In this document: in pieces, positions 24,201 to 34,800 of the stretch
How positions within the stretch are numbered: position 1 is the stretch's first letter
Layout: every line of letters begins with the position of its first letter
Assembly: GCA_043228905.1 (NCBI GenBank)
Contig: JBHGNT010000007.1
Span: forward strand, 16,244,001-16,308,000
Reading direction: 5' to 3'
DNA: 64,000 nt
From: Azolla caroliniana
Taxonomy: Eukaryota > Polypodiophyta
Made by a program: the position numbers and the translations under genes
The notes under the pieces: generated by a model
Seen by the model: the letters and a program-made list of their open reading frames with translations, nothing else
What the model was told of the DNA's origin: nothing
The model's database searches: none

Positions 24201-25293
24201 TGAGGACTAATGTTTTCGATAGAAGTTACTGTGCAGTATCTAGGTTTCCATCTTGTATACAACGGTTTAGTAGAAAATAATATTCCAAAAATATTGTATG
24301 CTGAAATCTTCGATTTTGAAATATAATATTTTTCAGTTTCAATCTACTGAAGGAATAGTGTAAATGGAACTGCAGGTATGTAGAGTTATATGTAAAATAT
24401 TTGCTTGAAGACTCCGTGAAAACTGAATTTGCAGCCTTCAACAGGGGTTTCCAACAGGTCCTTTGCTTATCCGGCATGTTCTTTAATACCAAAAGTCAAT
24501 TCTCTCTAGCACTTTTTTGTTCATGAGCAAAAGTTATATACATCTGTTGTAGGTATGTGGAGGTCATGCTCTTCAGCTCTTCCACTATGAGGAGCTTGAA
24601 TTGCTTATATGTGGTCTCCCTCATTTTGACTTTGATGTAAGTCATTTTTCTGACACTATCAATGTGAAATTGTAAAATGACTGTCTGTGGATTTCATATC
24701 AAATTTTAATTTTGTAGGCCTTAGAGAGGGTCACTAAATATGAAGGAGGATACACAAAAGACAGTGACGTTATCAAATGGTTTTGGGAATTGGTGAGCTT
24801 GTCCCTTTGTATTTGGAAACCTCATGTTTACGCTGGAAACCTTCCAAGGAATGATATTGTTCAAGCCTCATATGATATGAAAGGCCTTCGAAGCTTTTGT
24901 GCATGATGAATGTGATTATTTGATGTTGCAGGTTAGAGAGATGACATTGGAGGAGAAGAAGTCATTGTTGTTCTTCACGACCGGAAATGACAGGGCACCA
25001 ATTGGTGGTTTAGGCAGTCTGCACTTTGTAATCCAGCGGAATGATGCCGATACTGAGAGGTAATCTTATGTTTTCAATTGTGTCCGGACCTAGACTTCCA
25101 CATTTTATGATGAGGACACATGATTCAATGTTGAGGACATTTGTTTGTTGTTTGTTCTTGTGGTGAGAGCAGACTTCCAACATCACATACATGCTTTAAT
25201 GTGCTGCTACTGCCCAAGTATGAATCTAAGGCTAAGTTAGAGAATAGGTTGAAACTAGCCATCTCCAATGCGATTGGCTTTGGTCTTCAATGA
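3280..25293 (+). CDS. HERC-like RCC1-HECT E3 ubiquitin-protein ligase (32-exon model)
   Basis: Predicted E3 ubiquitin ligase, about 1,105 residues: RCC1 propeller then C-terminal HECT, the layout and length of animal small HERCs (HERC3/4). Hand-built exons: 3280-3349, 7999-8142, 9492-9647, 9759-9923, 10006-10124, 10890-10937, 12976-13140, 13226-13422, 13573-13692, 13790-13940, 14947-15103, 15255-15331, 15409-15498, 16910-16953, 17029-17095, 18482-18621, 19184-19253, 19821-19916, 19999-20067, 20143-20187, 20265-20360, 20443-20520, 21714-21807, 22961-23040, 23123-23185, 23569-23706, 23779-23867, 24376-24457, 24553-24636, 24718-24792, 24932-25059, 25173-25293. All junctions are GT-AG, phases agree, and the total (3,318 nt) is divisible by three. 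The ATG at 3280 is in an ATGGCG context; exon 1 ends in phase 1 and joins exon 2 as V-FSWGRG. Exons 16 and 17 are the least certain. No disabling lesion was seen. Confidence 0.88.
4408..4470 (+). repeat. Intronic short dispersed repeat, copy 1
   Basis: Shares the phrase ttaagagaccaaa.tggtctatgagaccaaat with copies at 5266-5400 and 22495-22640. This copy is the shortest and most diverged. The central part is a small palindrome (gaccaaactggtc). Confidence 0.55.
5266..5400 (+). repeat. Intronic short dispersed repeat, copy 2
   Basis: Aligns by eye over more than 100 bp with 22495-22640: ttaagagg.caaaatgg.ctat, then accaaa.aagagattacatct, then an A-rich tail. No coding capacity. It resembles a non-autonomous element (SINE- or MITE-like); no clear terminal repeats were seen. 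Confidence 0.6.
5780..7450 (-). mobile_element. LINE (non-LTR retrotransposon) fragment in intron 1, decayed
   Basis: Reading the minus strand from about 7450 down: a reverse-transcriptase block (GIKKGCPL, then LGLYTDEV near 7260-7330), a decayed YADD box (YVNDIVL near 7160-7190), then a conserved region around 6880-7060 ([16 protein letters not shown]), and finally a zinc-finger-like tail [18 protein letters not shown] near 5830-5910. Stops and shifts are frequent. The same tail and middle block recur at 12120-12800 on the other strand, so all belong to one family. The 5' half (endonuclease) is missing. Confidence 0.72.
11500..12060 (-). mobile_element. Copia retrotransposon 3' remnant in intron 6
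   Basis: The minus strand encodes the Copia RNase H tail: [20 protein letters not shown], then [11 protein letters not shown] (11700-11891). Upstream on the same strand lie decayed pieces of the EAEY and CD-type blocks (STTKAEY-like near 12000). The rest of gag-pol and both LTRs are absent or unrecognisable. It sits antisense to the host gene inside an intron. Confidence 0.75.
12120..12800 (+). mobile_element. LINE fragment in intron 6, same family as in intron 1
   Basis: The plus strand reads [20 protein letters not shown], then [20 protein letters not shown] (12200-12350), the post-RT region typical of a plant LINE, then the zinc-finger-like tail ([20 protein letters not shown] in a shifted frame at 12545-12630). 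It matches the intron 1 copy closely (gatggtgtttaacacca is shared exactly). Frames are broken. Confidence 0.72.
13790..19253 (+). other. Exons 10-17: linker between RCC1 and HECT domains
   Basis: Exons 10-17 encode about residues 395-660. The first part is polar and probably disordered; the later part is helical-looking ([43 protein letters not shown]). Exon 16 was placed at 18482 because that acceptor gives phase 0. Exon 17 was placed at 19184-19253 because it joins exon 16 in phase and runs into exon 18 ([13 protein letters not shown]), which matches the helical spacing before HECT domains in HERC proteins. A competing exon at 18667-18718 would leave an intron of only 45 bp and is less likely. 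Confidence 0.6.
16170..16700 (+). mobile_element. LINE tail fragment in intron 13
   Basis: The phrase [14 protein letters not shown] (near 16300-16345) corresponds to [14 protein letters not shown] of the intron 6 copy (12728-12765), and a downstream block (DETTF near 16650) corresponds to DKATF there. The element is short and 5' truncated, as usual for LINEs. Confidence 0.45.
22495..22640 (+). repeat. Intronic short dispersed repeat, copy 3
   Basis: Best-preserved copy of the repeat also seen at 5266-5400 and 4408-4470. It lies in intron 23, within the HECT-coding part of the gene. Confidence 0.6.
23166..23273 (+). repeat. 54 bp tandem duplication spanning the 3' end of exon 25 and its donor
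   Basis: Two head-to-tail copies, period 54, differ by eye at two sites (ctactaatgac versus ttactaatgcc). Each copy contains the exon end (HLPL) and the donor CTT|gtaagt, so donors lie after 23185 and after 23239. Use of the second would add exactly 18 codons without a stop. Confidence 0.92.
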
Positions 25294-28150
25294 GGATAGC
25301 CTCTTCCACTCTCTCTCACACAGAGGTAGACAAAGCTATCGCGTGCTTTCTGATTCTTTAAAGTGCATCAAATTCTTTGAGACATTAAGTGAAATAATTG
25401 AAGAGGATCCTTAGGGTCAAAGCTCAGCAGCTGATCAGCTTATTCAAATTTTGGAGGGAGAGCCAATAAAATCCTCCTTAGTAAGATGGTATTCTTGGAA
25501 CGTGACTAATTAATGTAATCATCCCTATTTTTTGTCTCTCTATATTGTAAAATGAAATCTATTCTTTTTGGGTTCATACTGTATAACCCATCTCAAATCG
25601 GAAGAACAGACAAATGTGTCTTGTTGTATATTAAATTATTATGTTTTTGTACATTGGATTCTGACTATATGCCTCTTATATTCTCGTAAAAAAACTTCCT
25701 TGTATAGGGCCTGATGGCACTAGTGAAGGCACAGGTTACCATGCTTGTAAACAAGATCTTTTATCATCTTGTGGGCAAAGTGGGTTTCTTGGAATGGACA
25801 AAAAATCAGATAGCTAGACCCATTTCACTTACAAGTTGAAATACTGGACACTTGCGTTAATGCTCTAATTGCTAGGAAGCGGATAGGTAATGAGAAAATT
25901 TCTGATTCCTAAGTAGAAGATTAGTTAGGAGAGAAGAGAATATGTTTATTTGCTATATTCTCCTCGCTTTTTGGCTCATGAACAATAAAATTATACTAGA
26001 AAATGACAGATATACACTTTCTAACCTGGAAAACATACCCTATCAATGGGCCGAATGACATGTTGAGGTAGGCAGCAGGTTATTTCTTGGCAGCAAAATC
26101 TCTTCACAAATCTCTCAGTCTCTTTATGGATTCTTTCCATGTTATGAAAAGTTCTCACCATCACTGTCTTCCTATGAGCGATGACCTGCATTGGTCACCA
26201 CCATCTTCAGACCTTTGAGACCTCTACAACCATGACATTCCTCAGCAGCAATGTCTTCTCAGTTTTCTTTATGGTTCTTTTCATTATCATAAGTTCACCA
26301 TCTGTCTTCTGATATTTTACCGACATGATATGGATACGTAGTGAACACCGTCATCCATTAAATAGATCCTCATTTACATAAATAAAAACCTCATTACTTT
26401 TGCTCAAGCCATACCACCTGCAAATAGCTCAATTTAATTATTTATGAAGTACGGGGAATTATTTTCATTACCTTCTTCTGAAAGGATATCTTTTCAAATG
26501 GAAAGCTTGTACCAAAATGCTCATATCCTAGATCGAAATATTCAAGTAATTCTATTATTTAGGTTGGTGCCTGAACAGATGTCAAAGACTTTCTACATCT
26601 AATTGCATCTAGAACAAGTGCCAAAATTTACAAACCTTGCGTCTCTTTTTCTGGTTCATAGACCATTGAGCAAAAAGAGTCTTGCAAAAACTAGCAACTT
26701 TTGGGGGCATAATAAACTCCTGAATTTGTTTAAATCTATGTCTCAACTAGTCATTAGACAAAGTTCTATTCCTAATCTTGTCAACCCTAACATATGCCCT
26801 AATTTGTAAATGTACACATGGAACTTGTTCAACGTCCTCTTGGTACACGTACTTTGTTTGGAAAAAGACTTTTGACCTAGATCAAGGATGGAATATGATC
26901 CTCTTATAGTTGAATTCTAGTTCTTATGGGTTTTTATCTTGGTTTCTTAATGCTAACAAGTTTGAAGCGCATTTGGGCTTTTTGAGGTCAAGGCACAATC
27001 ATCCTATATTCAACCAATTAGAATAGTTATATGGTTTGGTCTAGATGCTTAACTCTTATTGTGGTCAACGTCCTATTGAGTTCAACATCTACTTGACAAA
27101 CTGGATCCCTTGGTAATAATCTTCAATTTTCTATCAATTAATGAGTGGGACCAAAAATTACATAAAAAAAAGAAACCGGATAGAATCACCTTGTTGTGTT
27201 CAACATCGGCTAGATAAAACTTGATTTCGTGGTAGTAATTATTCTATTGGCTATCAATTAATGAGTGGGTCGAATGGATGTTCTATAACTGTTCATATGT
27301 TTCATAGTGTAAGAAAAAACAACAACTAGTTAATATTAATTAGCCCAAATTTCCAAAGATCTTTTTGTGGCTTGGAGTATCCACAAATGGTAGCTCGTGT
27401 ATATTAAGGATGTCCAGATCCGCTTATAGTTTAGCTATAGTGCAGATACCCCATCAATCTTTTGTGGGCGTTTTTGCCCAACATTGGGAGTGTTAGAAAG
27501 TTTTCAATAACATAGGAAGTATACCAATGGTGAAATTAAGTCATTCACAACCATTATTCTATCCACCATGGCCAATTCTTCTCCTAAATCTAAGAACAAC
27601 ACAATTTAGTCTTAGTTTGTCTGTACTTTGGCATGTGGCAACTCCCATAAGCACGAGCTCTACAAATCCCAAAAGAATGTGATGGGAAAAGGACGTCAAA
27701 ATTCCAAACGCACAACAAAATTAAATCGTTTTCTTTTTCCCTTAATTTTCATTTATTCTAAATATGGGAATACAAATACAGAAACTCATTATTGAATTTA
27801 GGAACCAATCTTATAAATTAAACGACAATGATGATATCAATGATTTAATCATTGTCATGATGGAATCACTTAACCATAATGGGGAAACAAGTTATCACTA
27901 TACACATGGAAGCAAGAAGTGATGCACACCAACATATGTCTAGACCATGTGTCCTTCAAATGGCATCAAAATCAAACCACTCTTGATATCATTATCTGTT
28001 ATCCTAGTTCCATCTACCAACTCTTTAGCACTAAGAAGAATATAAGAAGGTTTACTTGTGTCTATAACTAGGGCATGAGAACGACGGAAAAGTGGGCAGA
28101 TTCAATTGTAGACAACTGAAGTAGGTCTTTGGTGAGATCATTTTCTCTCT
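25294..28150. other. Intergenic downstream of the E3 ligase gene, no gene seen
   Basis: AT-rich and stop-rich in all frames. A weak pair of related 90 bp stretches sits at about 27060-27160 and 27180-27275 (shared phrase ctatcaattaatgagtggg). No coding region, RNA gene or intact mobile element was recognised. Confidence 0.6.
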
Positions 28151-28164
28151 CTCATTTTCTCTTA

Positions 28165-28303
28165 TTGTAAGTACCTTACCCTAGTGGTAAGTTGTTACAC
28201 TATAAGCACTTGAAACCCAATGATCTCACCTCTCTATTACGTCATACATATCTCTTTTAATTCACTAGATGCCACTGTGGAATGTAGGGGTTGAATGCAT
28301 GAC
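28165..28303 (+). repeat. SINE-like repeat, copy 1
   Basis: Starts with a tRNA-promoter-like phrase (ccctagtggtaagttgttac) and ends near ggttgaatgcatgac. The interior (ctctctatta..gtcatacatatctct, then attcactagatgcca) is repeated at 28546-28695. The layout resembles a tRNA-derived SINE with degenerate A and B boxes. This is an inference from pattern only. Confidence 0.4.
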
Positions 28304-28328
28304 CTCCTTCTCTCCATTGGGCAACTTA

Positions 28329-28384
<56 letters not shown>
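28329..28384. repeat. (CT)n(CA)n compound microsatellite
   Basis: About 10 CT units run directly into about 17 CA units. Confidence 0.95.
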
Positions 28385-28388
<4 letters not shown>

Positions 28389-28545
28389 CCACAATGTGCA
28401 CTCTCGATTGCAACATTCATTGTTAAAGTTCTTGAACATTGAGAATCCCTATTTACTTTCACACTATCACGTGAAATGTAATATTTTTGGTCTTATAGTG
28501 ACCTCTAAAGATGATAATAGAATCTTTCTCTATTCTTTTTATTGT

Positions 28546-28695
28546 CATTAGCTTAACCTATTGGTAAGTTGTTAACACCACAAGCATTACATCTTGGGTC
28601 CAATATCCAATTTTCTCACCTCTCTATTATATACTTCATACATATCTCTTAATTCACTAGATGCCAATGTGGAATGTAGGGGTTGAACCCATGAC
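28546..28695 (+). repeat. SINE-like repeat, copy 2
   Basis: Second copy of the 28165-28303 unit, with ttaacctattggtaagttgtta at its start and ggttgaacccatgac at its end, again followed at once by a CT microsatellite. The shared trailing microsatellite suggests both copies arose by duplication of a longer block or by insertion with a simple-sequence tail. Confidence 0.4.
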
Positions 28696-28708
28696 TAGAT
28701 GGACTAAG

Positions 28709-28752
<44 letters not shown>
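28709..28752. repeat. (TC)n microsatellite
   Basis: More than 20 uninterrupted TC units, followed by an imperfect CT-rich stretch. Confidence 0.95.
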
Positions 28753-28755
<3 letters not shown>

Positions 28756-28819
28756 ATCTCTCCCTCTATTATTTGATTTTCTAATTCTGATTTTGGGTTT
28801 TTAGCTTTATTTATTTATT

Positions 28820-30500
28820 TTGCTAAGCTTCCTCCTAAGTTATGAAGACAAGAATGTAATACGTAATGAAATCTTAAGTGTTCCGTCAATAAAAGATATA
28901 ATTTATTTTGATGATCTAAATGGAAATGTAACAAATTTACTAGTTAATAATCTCAAAAAATTTATACTCGGCATGAGCAAGTTTGACGATGATCTTGTAT
29001 TAAAAAGATCTAGTCTAATGATGTTATTGAATAGTGACGCTGTCAATCCTAATAACAGTAAGCTATCTAAGTTAATTGGTGTTACTAGAAAAACTGTGTA
29101 CACTACAATCGACCGTTTAAGTTCAGGAGGTAAAGGAAGTACTCTACTAAAGCTAATCTTAAGAGCTACTAGCCACAACTCACTAGCTAAACAAAAAACT
29201 AAATAGCTAATTAACTACATGAAGTAGTAGCCATAACTATTTACCTACAAAAAAGCTACTTCATTTAGTAGTTATAGCTAAATAGCTACTAATAACTATA
29301 ACTAGTTTCACTACATCAGCTTTTAGTCAAACCTAATTAGCTACATGAGCTAGTAGCTATAGCTAAATAGCTACTAATAACTAATACGATACCTTTTTTT
29401 TACATAGGTTAATTATTTATTAGGTTTAAGAGAATGCATCCAACAATCAAAGTTCAACTACGAACATTCGAATCTCTTAAACCATTTTTTGTGAGTGCTT
29501 AAAGGATCGATTCAACAACACTTGTTGTTGCATTTACAACGTATGAATGGGTTTTCTCAAGTATGTTGTTAACCTTCTTCGTCACCATAACTCCTCACTA
29601 CAAGATGTGGTATGTACTTGTGGATGCCCAATTTGTGAATCTAACCATACAGAAGAATGTAACTCATCAAAGCATGTTTACAAATCAATGATTGGTCTTT
29701 TAGATTTAGTATTGTGTCCTCGAGGATTTTGAAGCTATCTTCCATAATTACAAAAGTGTCATGCGTATATGTTTAGACTATGGACTTGTTTGATTTAGGA
29801 GGTGTCCAAAAGAGTTTAGTGAAATTTTAATCCCTATTAAGTTGTTTGAAAACGTTGAGGCAATTTATGAAAGCAAGGCGTGCAAATGGAAGGATTTAGT
29901 TTGAAAATTGTTTAAACCAAGGGAAATAGTTCAATTAAACACACCTTTATTTACTATGGCAAGCCAATCAATTACAGACTTCGAAATCTGATTTTCCAAA
30001 TGACGTAGTTGTCTTAATAGTAGACTTTGCAAAGAATTATACTTTCAAGGAGCAAAATGAAATTCAATCCATGCATTGGTGGTTAGTACAAGTAATAATT
30101 TTTGTTCATATAACTTATTATTGAGTTTTAGGTGATGTAAAGAAAGTAATTCATTTCTTTATATTTGATGATAAGAAACATGATATCTTGTTTGTCCAAC
30201 ATTGTTTTAAATTACATTGGAAATGGTTGTTAGATCAACATTTGGAGCTTTCTCAACCATGTTATTTTGTTGGAAGGTATCCTTCTGAAATAGGATTGGA
30301 GAGGAGATGGAACTTTTTCGCGTTCAGCCATGGAAAAGGTGAACATGATGGAGCAAGGGTAGTTATAAAGTGAGCATTTACTCATGAACAAATAAAGGTT
30401 GATGGTGTGCAAATATAAAGGAACTAGGGACACTCTAAGGGATGTTGTATATATTGGGGATAACTTCGTTGTAAATGCTGAAGATGAAAATTTAGAGGGT
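28820..30500 (+). pseudogene. Decayed DDE-type DNA transposon gene (family not named)
   Basis: The first part (28820-29180) holds a helix-turn-helix-like phrase, LSKLIGVTRKTVYTTIDRLS. From 29430 on, a second part reads HPTIKVQLRTFESLKPFFV, then a Cys-rich block CTCGCPICESNHTEEC (29610-29660), then VDFAKNYTF (about 30020), VQHCFKLHWKWLLDQH and FFAFSHGKGEHDGARVVIK (to 30370). The order (HTH, Cys block, DFA-type acidic residue, GKGE.DGA) fits a transposase-like protein common in non-flowering plant genomes. Frames are broken by stops and by the AGCTA-rich insert at 29190-29395. The assignment to a DDE enzyme is an inference. Confidence 0.5.
29190..29395. repeat. AGCTA-rich insert, possible hAT-type MITE or subterminal repeats
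   Basis: The motif agctaaatagctact and variants recur at least eight times in both orientations over 200 bp, with tagctatagctaaatagctactaataacta appearing twice in nearly identical form. It separates the two halves of the transposase-like pseudogene. A related AGCTA-rich patch lies inside the MITE at 37045-37110. No clean terminal repeats or target duplication were identified. Confidence 0.4.
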
Positions 30501-30559
30501 GTTGATTTTTACTTATTGAATGTGAAACTCTTCATTATAAATTGGAAACACTAACAAAA

Positions 30560-31218
30560 ATTCGTCAAGGCTTTTGAATCTTACATAGTCCTTCTCTTCA
30601 TAGTTTTCCGTTGTCCACTCACACTTAAATTGGGGTGATCACTTTGAGAAGATTCTATCCACACACTTCCAAACTTCATTATGTGGTTTATCACTCCAAA
30701 TAAATAGATCAAGCCATTGCACAACCCATATCAACAATTGATTTGTGTCCCCCCTTGGTTTCGACAGTTGCATATTTACAAGGACTTTATTAGGCTCCAA
30801 AATCAAAGCTCTCGTTCCTACTTCTAGTGGTTTGAACTTTCATTCTTGAAACCCCTGTTTAGTTACACCAATCTTCAGGAGAATCTAATCTATTTCAATC
30901 AACTCGGGTTCACATGGGAACACTAGTGCCTTCTACCTCTTCACACCCCTACTATGTTGTCATATCTTTGGGTCTAGATTCACCCTAATTTCCTCTTGCA
31001 CACTCGAGGCCGGCAAGCAATTTGTTTGTTGGTCTTGTGTTTGAGTTGCAACATATGTCTTACACCATAGTCTCTCTAACTCCGTGCTTGTTGCTACTTC
31101 TCTGTTCGAAATGAGTCCAACAGTATCAGTTGCCACATCTACCTGCAAAAATTAAACCAATTGTGCTACATGCTTTATCTACTTGATTGACTAGACCAAA
31201 TGTGTCGGTTGCGATATC
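30560..31218 (-). pseudogene. Unidentified decayed coding stretch, continued at 36537-36650
   Basis: I do not recognise this. The minus strand has long coding-like phrases (VGTRALILEPNKVLVNMQLS and NQLLIWVVQWLDLFIW near 30700-30830; VDVATDTVGLISNREVATST near 31060-31145). Reading continues across the Copia insertion at 36537-36650 (TKANVSVETFDVTTCSEGP). A related phrase, DIATDTFGLVNQV, lies at the junction, so the product may contain short internal repeats. An acceptor-like tttttgcag precedes VDVATDT. It may be a host pseudogene or part of the neighbouring transposon. Confidence 0.3.
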
Positions 31219-31820
31219 TGTAGAGAAATCGATGCTCCGATTAACCTTCACCACTCGGCCACAACCGAGTAAGCGCGAATCAATATAGCAGAAAATAGGA
31301 ACCACAGAGAAAGGACACGATTACACAGAGATTAACGTGGAAAACCCTAGACGGGAAAAACCACGGGAGTCCAAGACTCCAAACGAACTATGCACAGAGA
31401 AGTATACAAATGGCGAGCTGCAAGGCGACGACCTTGAGCTCGTTGTCCTCGCCACAGGCGGCGGAAATACACAGAGGCGTCGACCTCCTCCTCTCTCACG
31501 CTCTATCTCTCTCACGGCTGCTCTCTCTTCACTCCTCTTGAGTGGAAAAACAGAAAAATGAGTAGCAACAGTAAAACTGTTTGCCCTAAGTCATATTTAT
31601 ACACATATGACTTTCGGGCTATTTACAACTATAGCCTCAAGGGCCCTTGGCAAACATATTCACAGATATGTCCCCGCATCCGGATCTCGCTCCGGGTACA
31701 TTCGTCATCCGGCTCTGAAGCCGGGGTCTTCATCATCCGGTTCCGAAACCGAAACCGGGCTTGTCGGCATTCATCTCCGATATCCGACCATCCCATCCGA
31801 AAGGGACCGTAATCCCAACA
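31219..31820 (-). repeat. Element 1 LTR (3' LTR)
   Basis: 602 bp, the downstream LTR of the minus-strand element. It contains a TATAAATATGAC promoter-like motif inside a short inverted repeat (gtcatat / atatgac near 31598-31615) and matches the other LTR at all but about four sites. Confidence 0.97.
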
Positions 31821-31834
31821 AACTCCCCCTTCAC
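31821..31834 (-). other. Element 1 polypurine tract
   Basis: On the minus strand, GAAGGGGGAGTT abuts the 3' LTR. This is the plus-strand DNA priming site. It lies directly after the pol stop codon. Confidence 0.85.
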
Positions 31835-34800
31835 TTCGGCATGGGATGTCTCTCCAATCCGATCCTCTTCCGGCATGCTTCCAGCTTGTCGGGTGTGAGC
31901 ACCTTGGTCAGCATATCCGACCCGTTCTCGTCCGTGTGGACCTTCGTCAGCACGAACTCCTTGTCTTCTATCCTTTCCCGGATCCAGTGATATCTTCGCT
32001 GGATGTGCTTCGTCCGGGAGTGATAGGCCGCGTTCTTCGCAAGGTGGATTGCACTCTGACTGTTGCAGTAGAGTCGGTACTCCTCCTGTCGGATACCGAG
32101 CTCTCTAATGAAGTCCTTCATCCATATTATTTCCTTGCCGGCTTCAACAGCCGCCATGTACTCCGCCTCCGTGGTTGACAACGCAACCGTCTTCTGCAGC
32201 CTCGACTGCCATGAAACCGCTCCCCCTGCATACGTCATCACATACCCTGATGTGGACCGGCTGGTATCTGCATCAGCCGACATATCCGAATCGGTAAAGC
32301 CGTCGAGTTCGGGCTTACCGGAGCCGAATCGGAGGCACACGTTTGCCGTGCCCTTCAGGTATCGGAGTATCCACTTGGCCGCGTTCCAATGCTCTTTGCC
32401 GGGATTGCTCATGTACCGGCTCACCACTCCGACTGCATATCCTATGTCCGGTCTCGTACACACCATGGCGTACATCAAGCTCCCGATGGCTGAGGCATAC
32501 GGCACTTTCATCATATCCTCCTTTTCAGCCTTTGTCTTGGGACTTTGCTTGTTGGACAACTTGCAGTTTGCCGGGAGGGTCGATCTGACCGGTCTTGCTT
32601 CCGACATGTTGAACCATTTAAGCACCTTTGTCACGTACTTTTCCTGTGACAGCCACAACTGCTTCTTGCTCCGGTCCCGGATGATGTGCATCCCTAGTAT
32701 TTGTCTCGCCGGACCCAGGTCCTTCATTGAGAAGGTTCGGTGAAGAGCCTTCTTCAGCATCCGTATCTTGACCTGGTCTCGTCCGACGATCAACATGTCG
32801 TCCACGTACAGGAGGAGTATTAGAAGGTCTCCTCCTTCGAACTTCTTCACAAACACGCAGTGGTCGGACTGCGTTTTGAGGTACCCTTCGTCGGTCATGA
32901 AGGAGTCGAACTTCCGGTACCATTGCCGGGGAGCCTGCTTCAGTCCGTAAAGGCTCTTCTTCAACCGGCATACCAGGTGCTCCTTCCCTTTCTTCTCGAA
33001 TCCTTCCGGTTGCTGCATGTAGATCTCTTCTTCGAGGTCGCCGTGAAGGAATGCCGTCTTCACGTCCATCTGTTCTACCTCGAGGTCCATGCTTGCCGCT
33101 ATGCTCAGCACCGTCCGGATGGAGGTCATCTTCACTACCGGGGCAAATATCTCGTCGAAGTCGACGCCCTTCTTCTGCTGAAACCCCTTCACCACGATCC
33201 TGGCTTTGTATCTCGGGGGGTTTCCGGCATCTCCCGGTTTCAGCTTGAACACCCACTTGTTTCGAAGTGCCCGCTTTCCTTTCGGCAACTCCACAAGTTC
33301 ATATGTGTGGTTCTCATGCAGGGAATCCATCTCGTCCTGCATGGCACTCAACCACCTGCGGCTCTGGGTGTCATGCTTTGCTTCTTCAAAGCTCTCCGGC
33401 TCCCCTTCGTCGGTTAGCAGCACGTGCTCTGGTTCCGGAAATCTCCGGGGGGCCCTTCTCTCTCTTAGAGGATATCTCCGTTCCGGAGCTTCGGTAACCG
33501 GTTCTTCCGATTCTTCTTCATCTGAATCCATTTCGGGATCGGGGCCGGTTCCGGTATCATTTTCATCTTCTTCGGCCGGTTCTGTTTCTTCACCGTCTTC
33601 GGCCGGATCCTCGAGTGCTAACCGGTCCCTTGCCGGTCGGGACTGCTCCTCGTAGAGTTGATCCTCACCGGTCGACTTGGAGCTCTTCATCTTCTTCTCC
33701 GACTCCCAGTCGGCGAGTGTCTTGTTCTCCATGAAGATGATATCACGACTCCGGAATATCTTCTTGTCGACCGGGTCCCATACTCGGTAGCCGAACTCGT
33801 CATCGCCGTAACCGAGGAATATGCATGGCCGGGTCTTTGGATCTAGCTTTCCTCTCCGGTCCTTTGCCACATGCACATATGCGAGACACCCGAACACCTT
33901 CAGATGCCGGTAGGATACTTCCCTACCGGTCCACACTCTCTGCGGCGTGTCTCCGTCCAAAGGTACTGAGGGTGATCGGTTTATCACATATGTCGCCGTC
34001 GACATTGCCTCAGCCCAAAACCCCTTGTGTAATTTCGCATGCGCCAGCATACTCCGGACCCTCTCCATTATGGTCCGGTTCATCCTCTCGGCCAGCCCGT
34101 TCAGTTCCGGCGTCTTCGGCACAGTAAACTCGAGCCGGATTCCCTTCGAGCGACAGTACTCCTGGAACTGTCCCCGGTATTCCCCTCCGTTATCCGCTCG
34201 TATCGCTTTCAGCTTCTTGCCGGATTCTCTTTCCACTCTCGCGTGGAGTTCTTTGAAGACGGACAACACTTGGTCCTTTGTCTTCATCGGTGCCGTCCAC
34301 AGTCTTCGGCTATGATCATCTATGAAAGTTACGAAGTACTGGGCTCCGCCATGTGACTTCGTTTCTACCTGACACACATCGGTGTGCACCAACTCCAGTG
34401 GTGCGCTACGTCTCGTCGGTGGCCTTGAGTGGAAGGAGGTTCGGTTCTGTTTACTGGCCAGGCAATCGGTGCACTTCTCCAGGTGCACATGCTTCACTGG
34501 AATAAGGTTGTCTTCTGCAAGCCTCTTCATCCCCTTCTCACTCATGTGGCACAGTCTTTTGTACCACAGCTCACCGGCAGTGTCGGCTGCCACATTCAGC
34601 TCTTCCGGACATAACCGGGCATTCATCAGGTACAGTGTGTTGATCTTCCGGGCCCGAGCCACTATCAGGCTCCCTTTGCTGAACTTCATTACGCCGTTCC
34701 GGATGCTACCTGTGTAGCCTTCATCGTCTAGCCTCCCGGCCGAAATCAGGTTCAATCGAACCTCCGGAACGTGTCGGACATCCTTCAGCAGCATTTTGCA

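Larger units (their letters stand above)
20265..25293 (+). other. Exons 21-32: HECT catalytic domain
   Basis: About residues 731-1105 span the HECT region. The N-lobe has the family landmarks [47 protein letters not shown], and [16 protein letters not shown]. The C-lobe has [23 protein letters not shown] and the catalytic motif LPTSHTCFN, with the thioester Cys at about residue 1073, 32 residues before the end. It ends IGFGLQ, keeping the near-terminal aromatic residue that HECT enzymes use in ubiquitin transfer. All catalytic residues visible are intact. A polyadenylation-type TTGTAAAATGAAAT run lies about 250 bp past the stop. Confidence 0.92.

Noticed and set aside
28265-28462. Minus-strand open frame rich in Val-Cys repeats
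   Set aside because: Translation of the CA/CT microsatellite.
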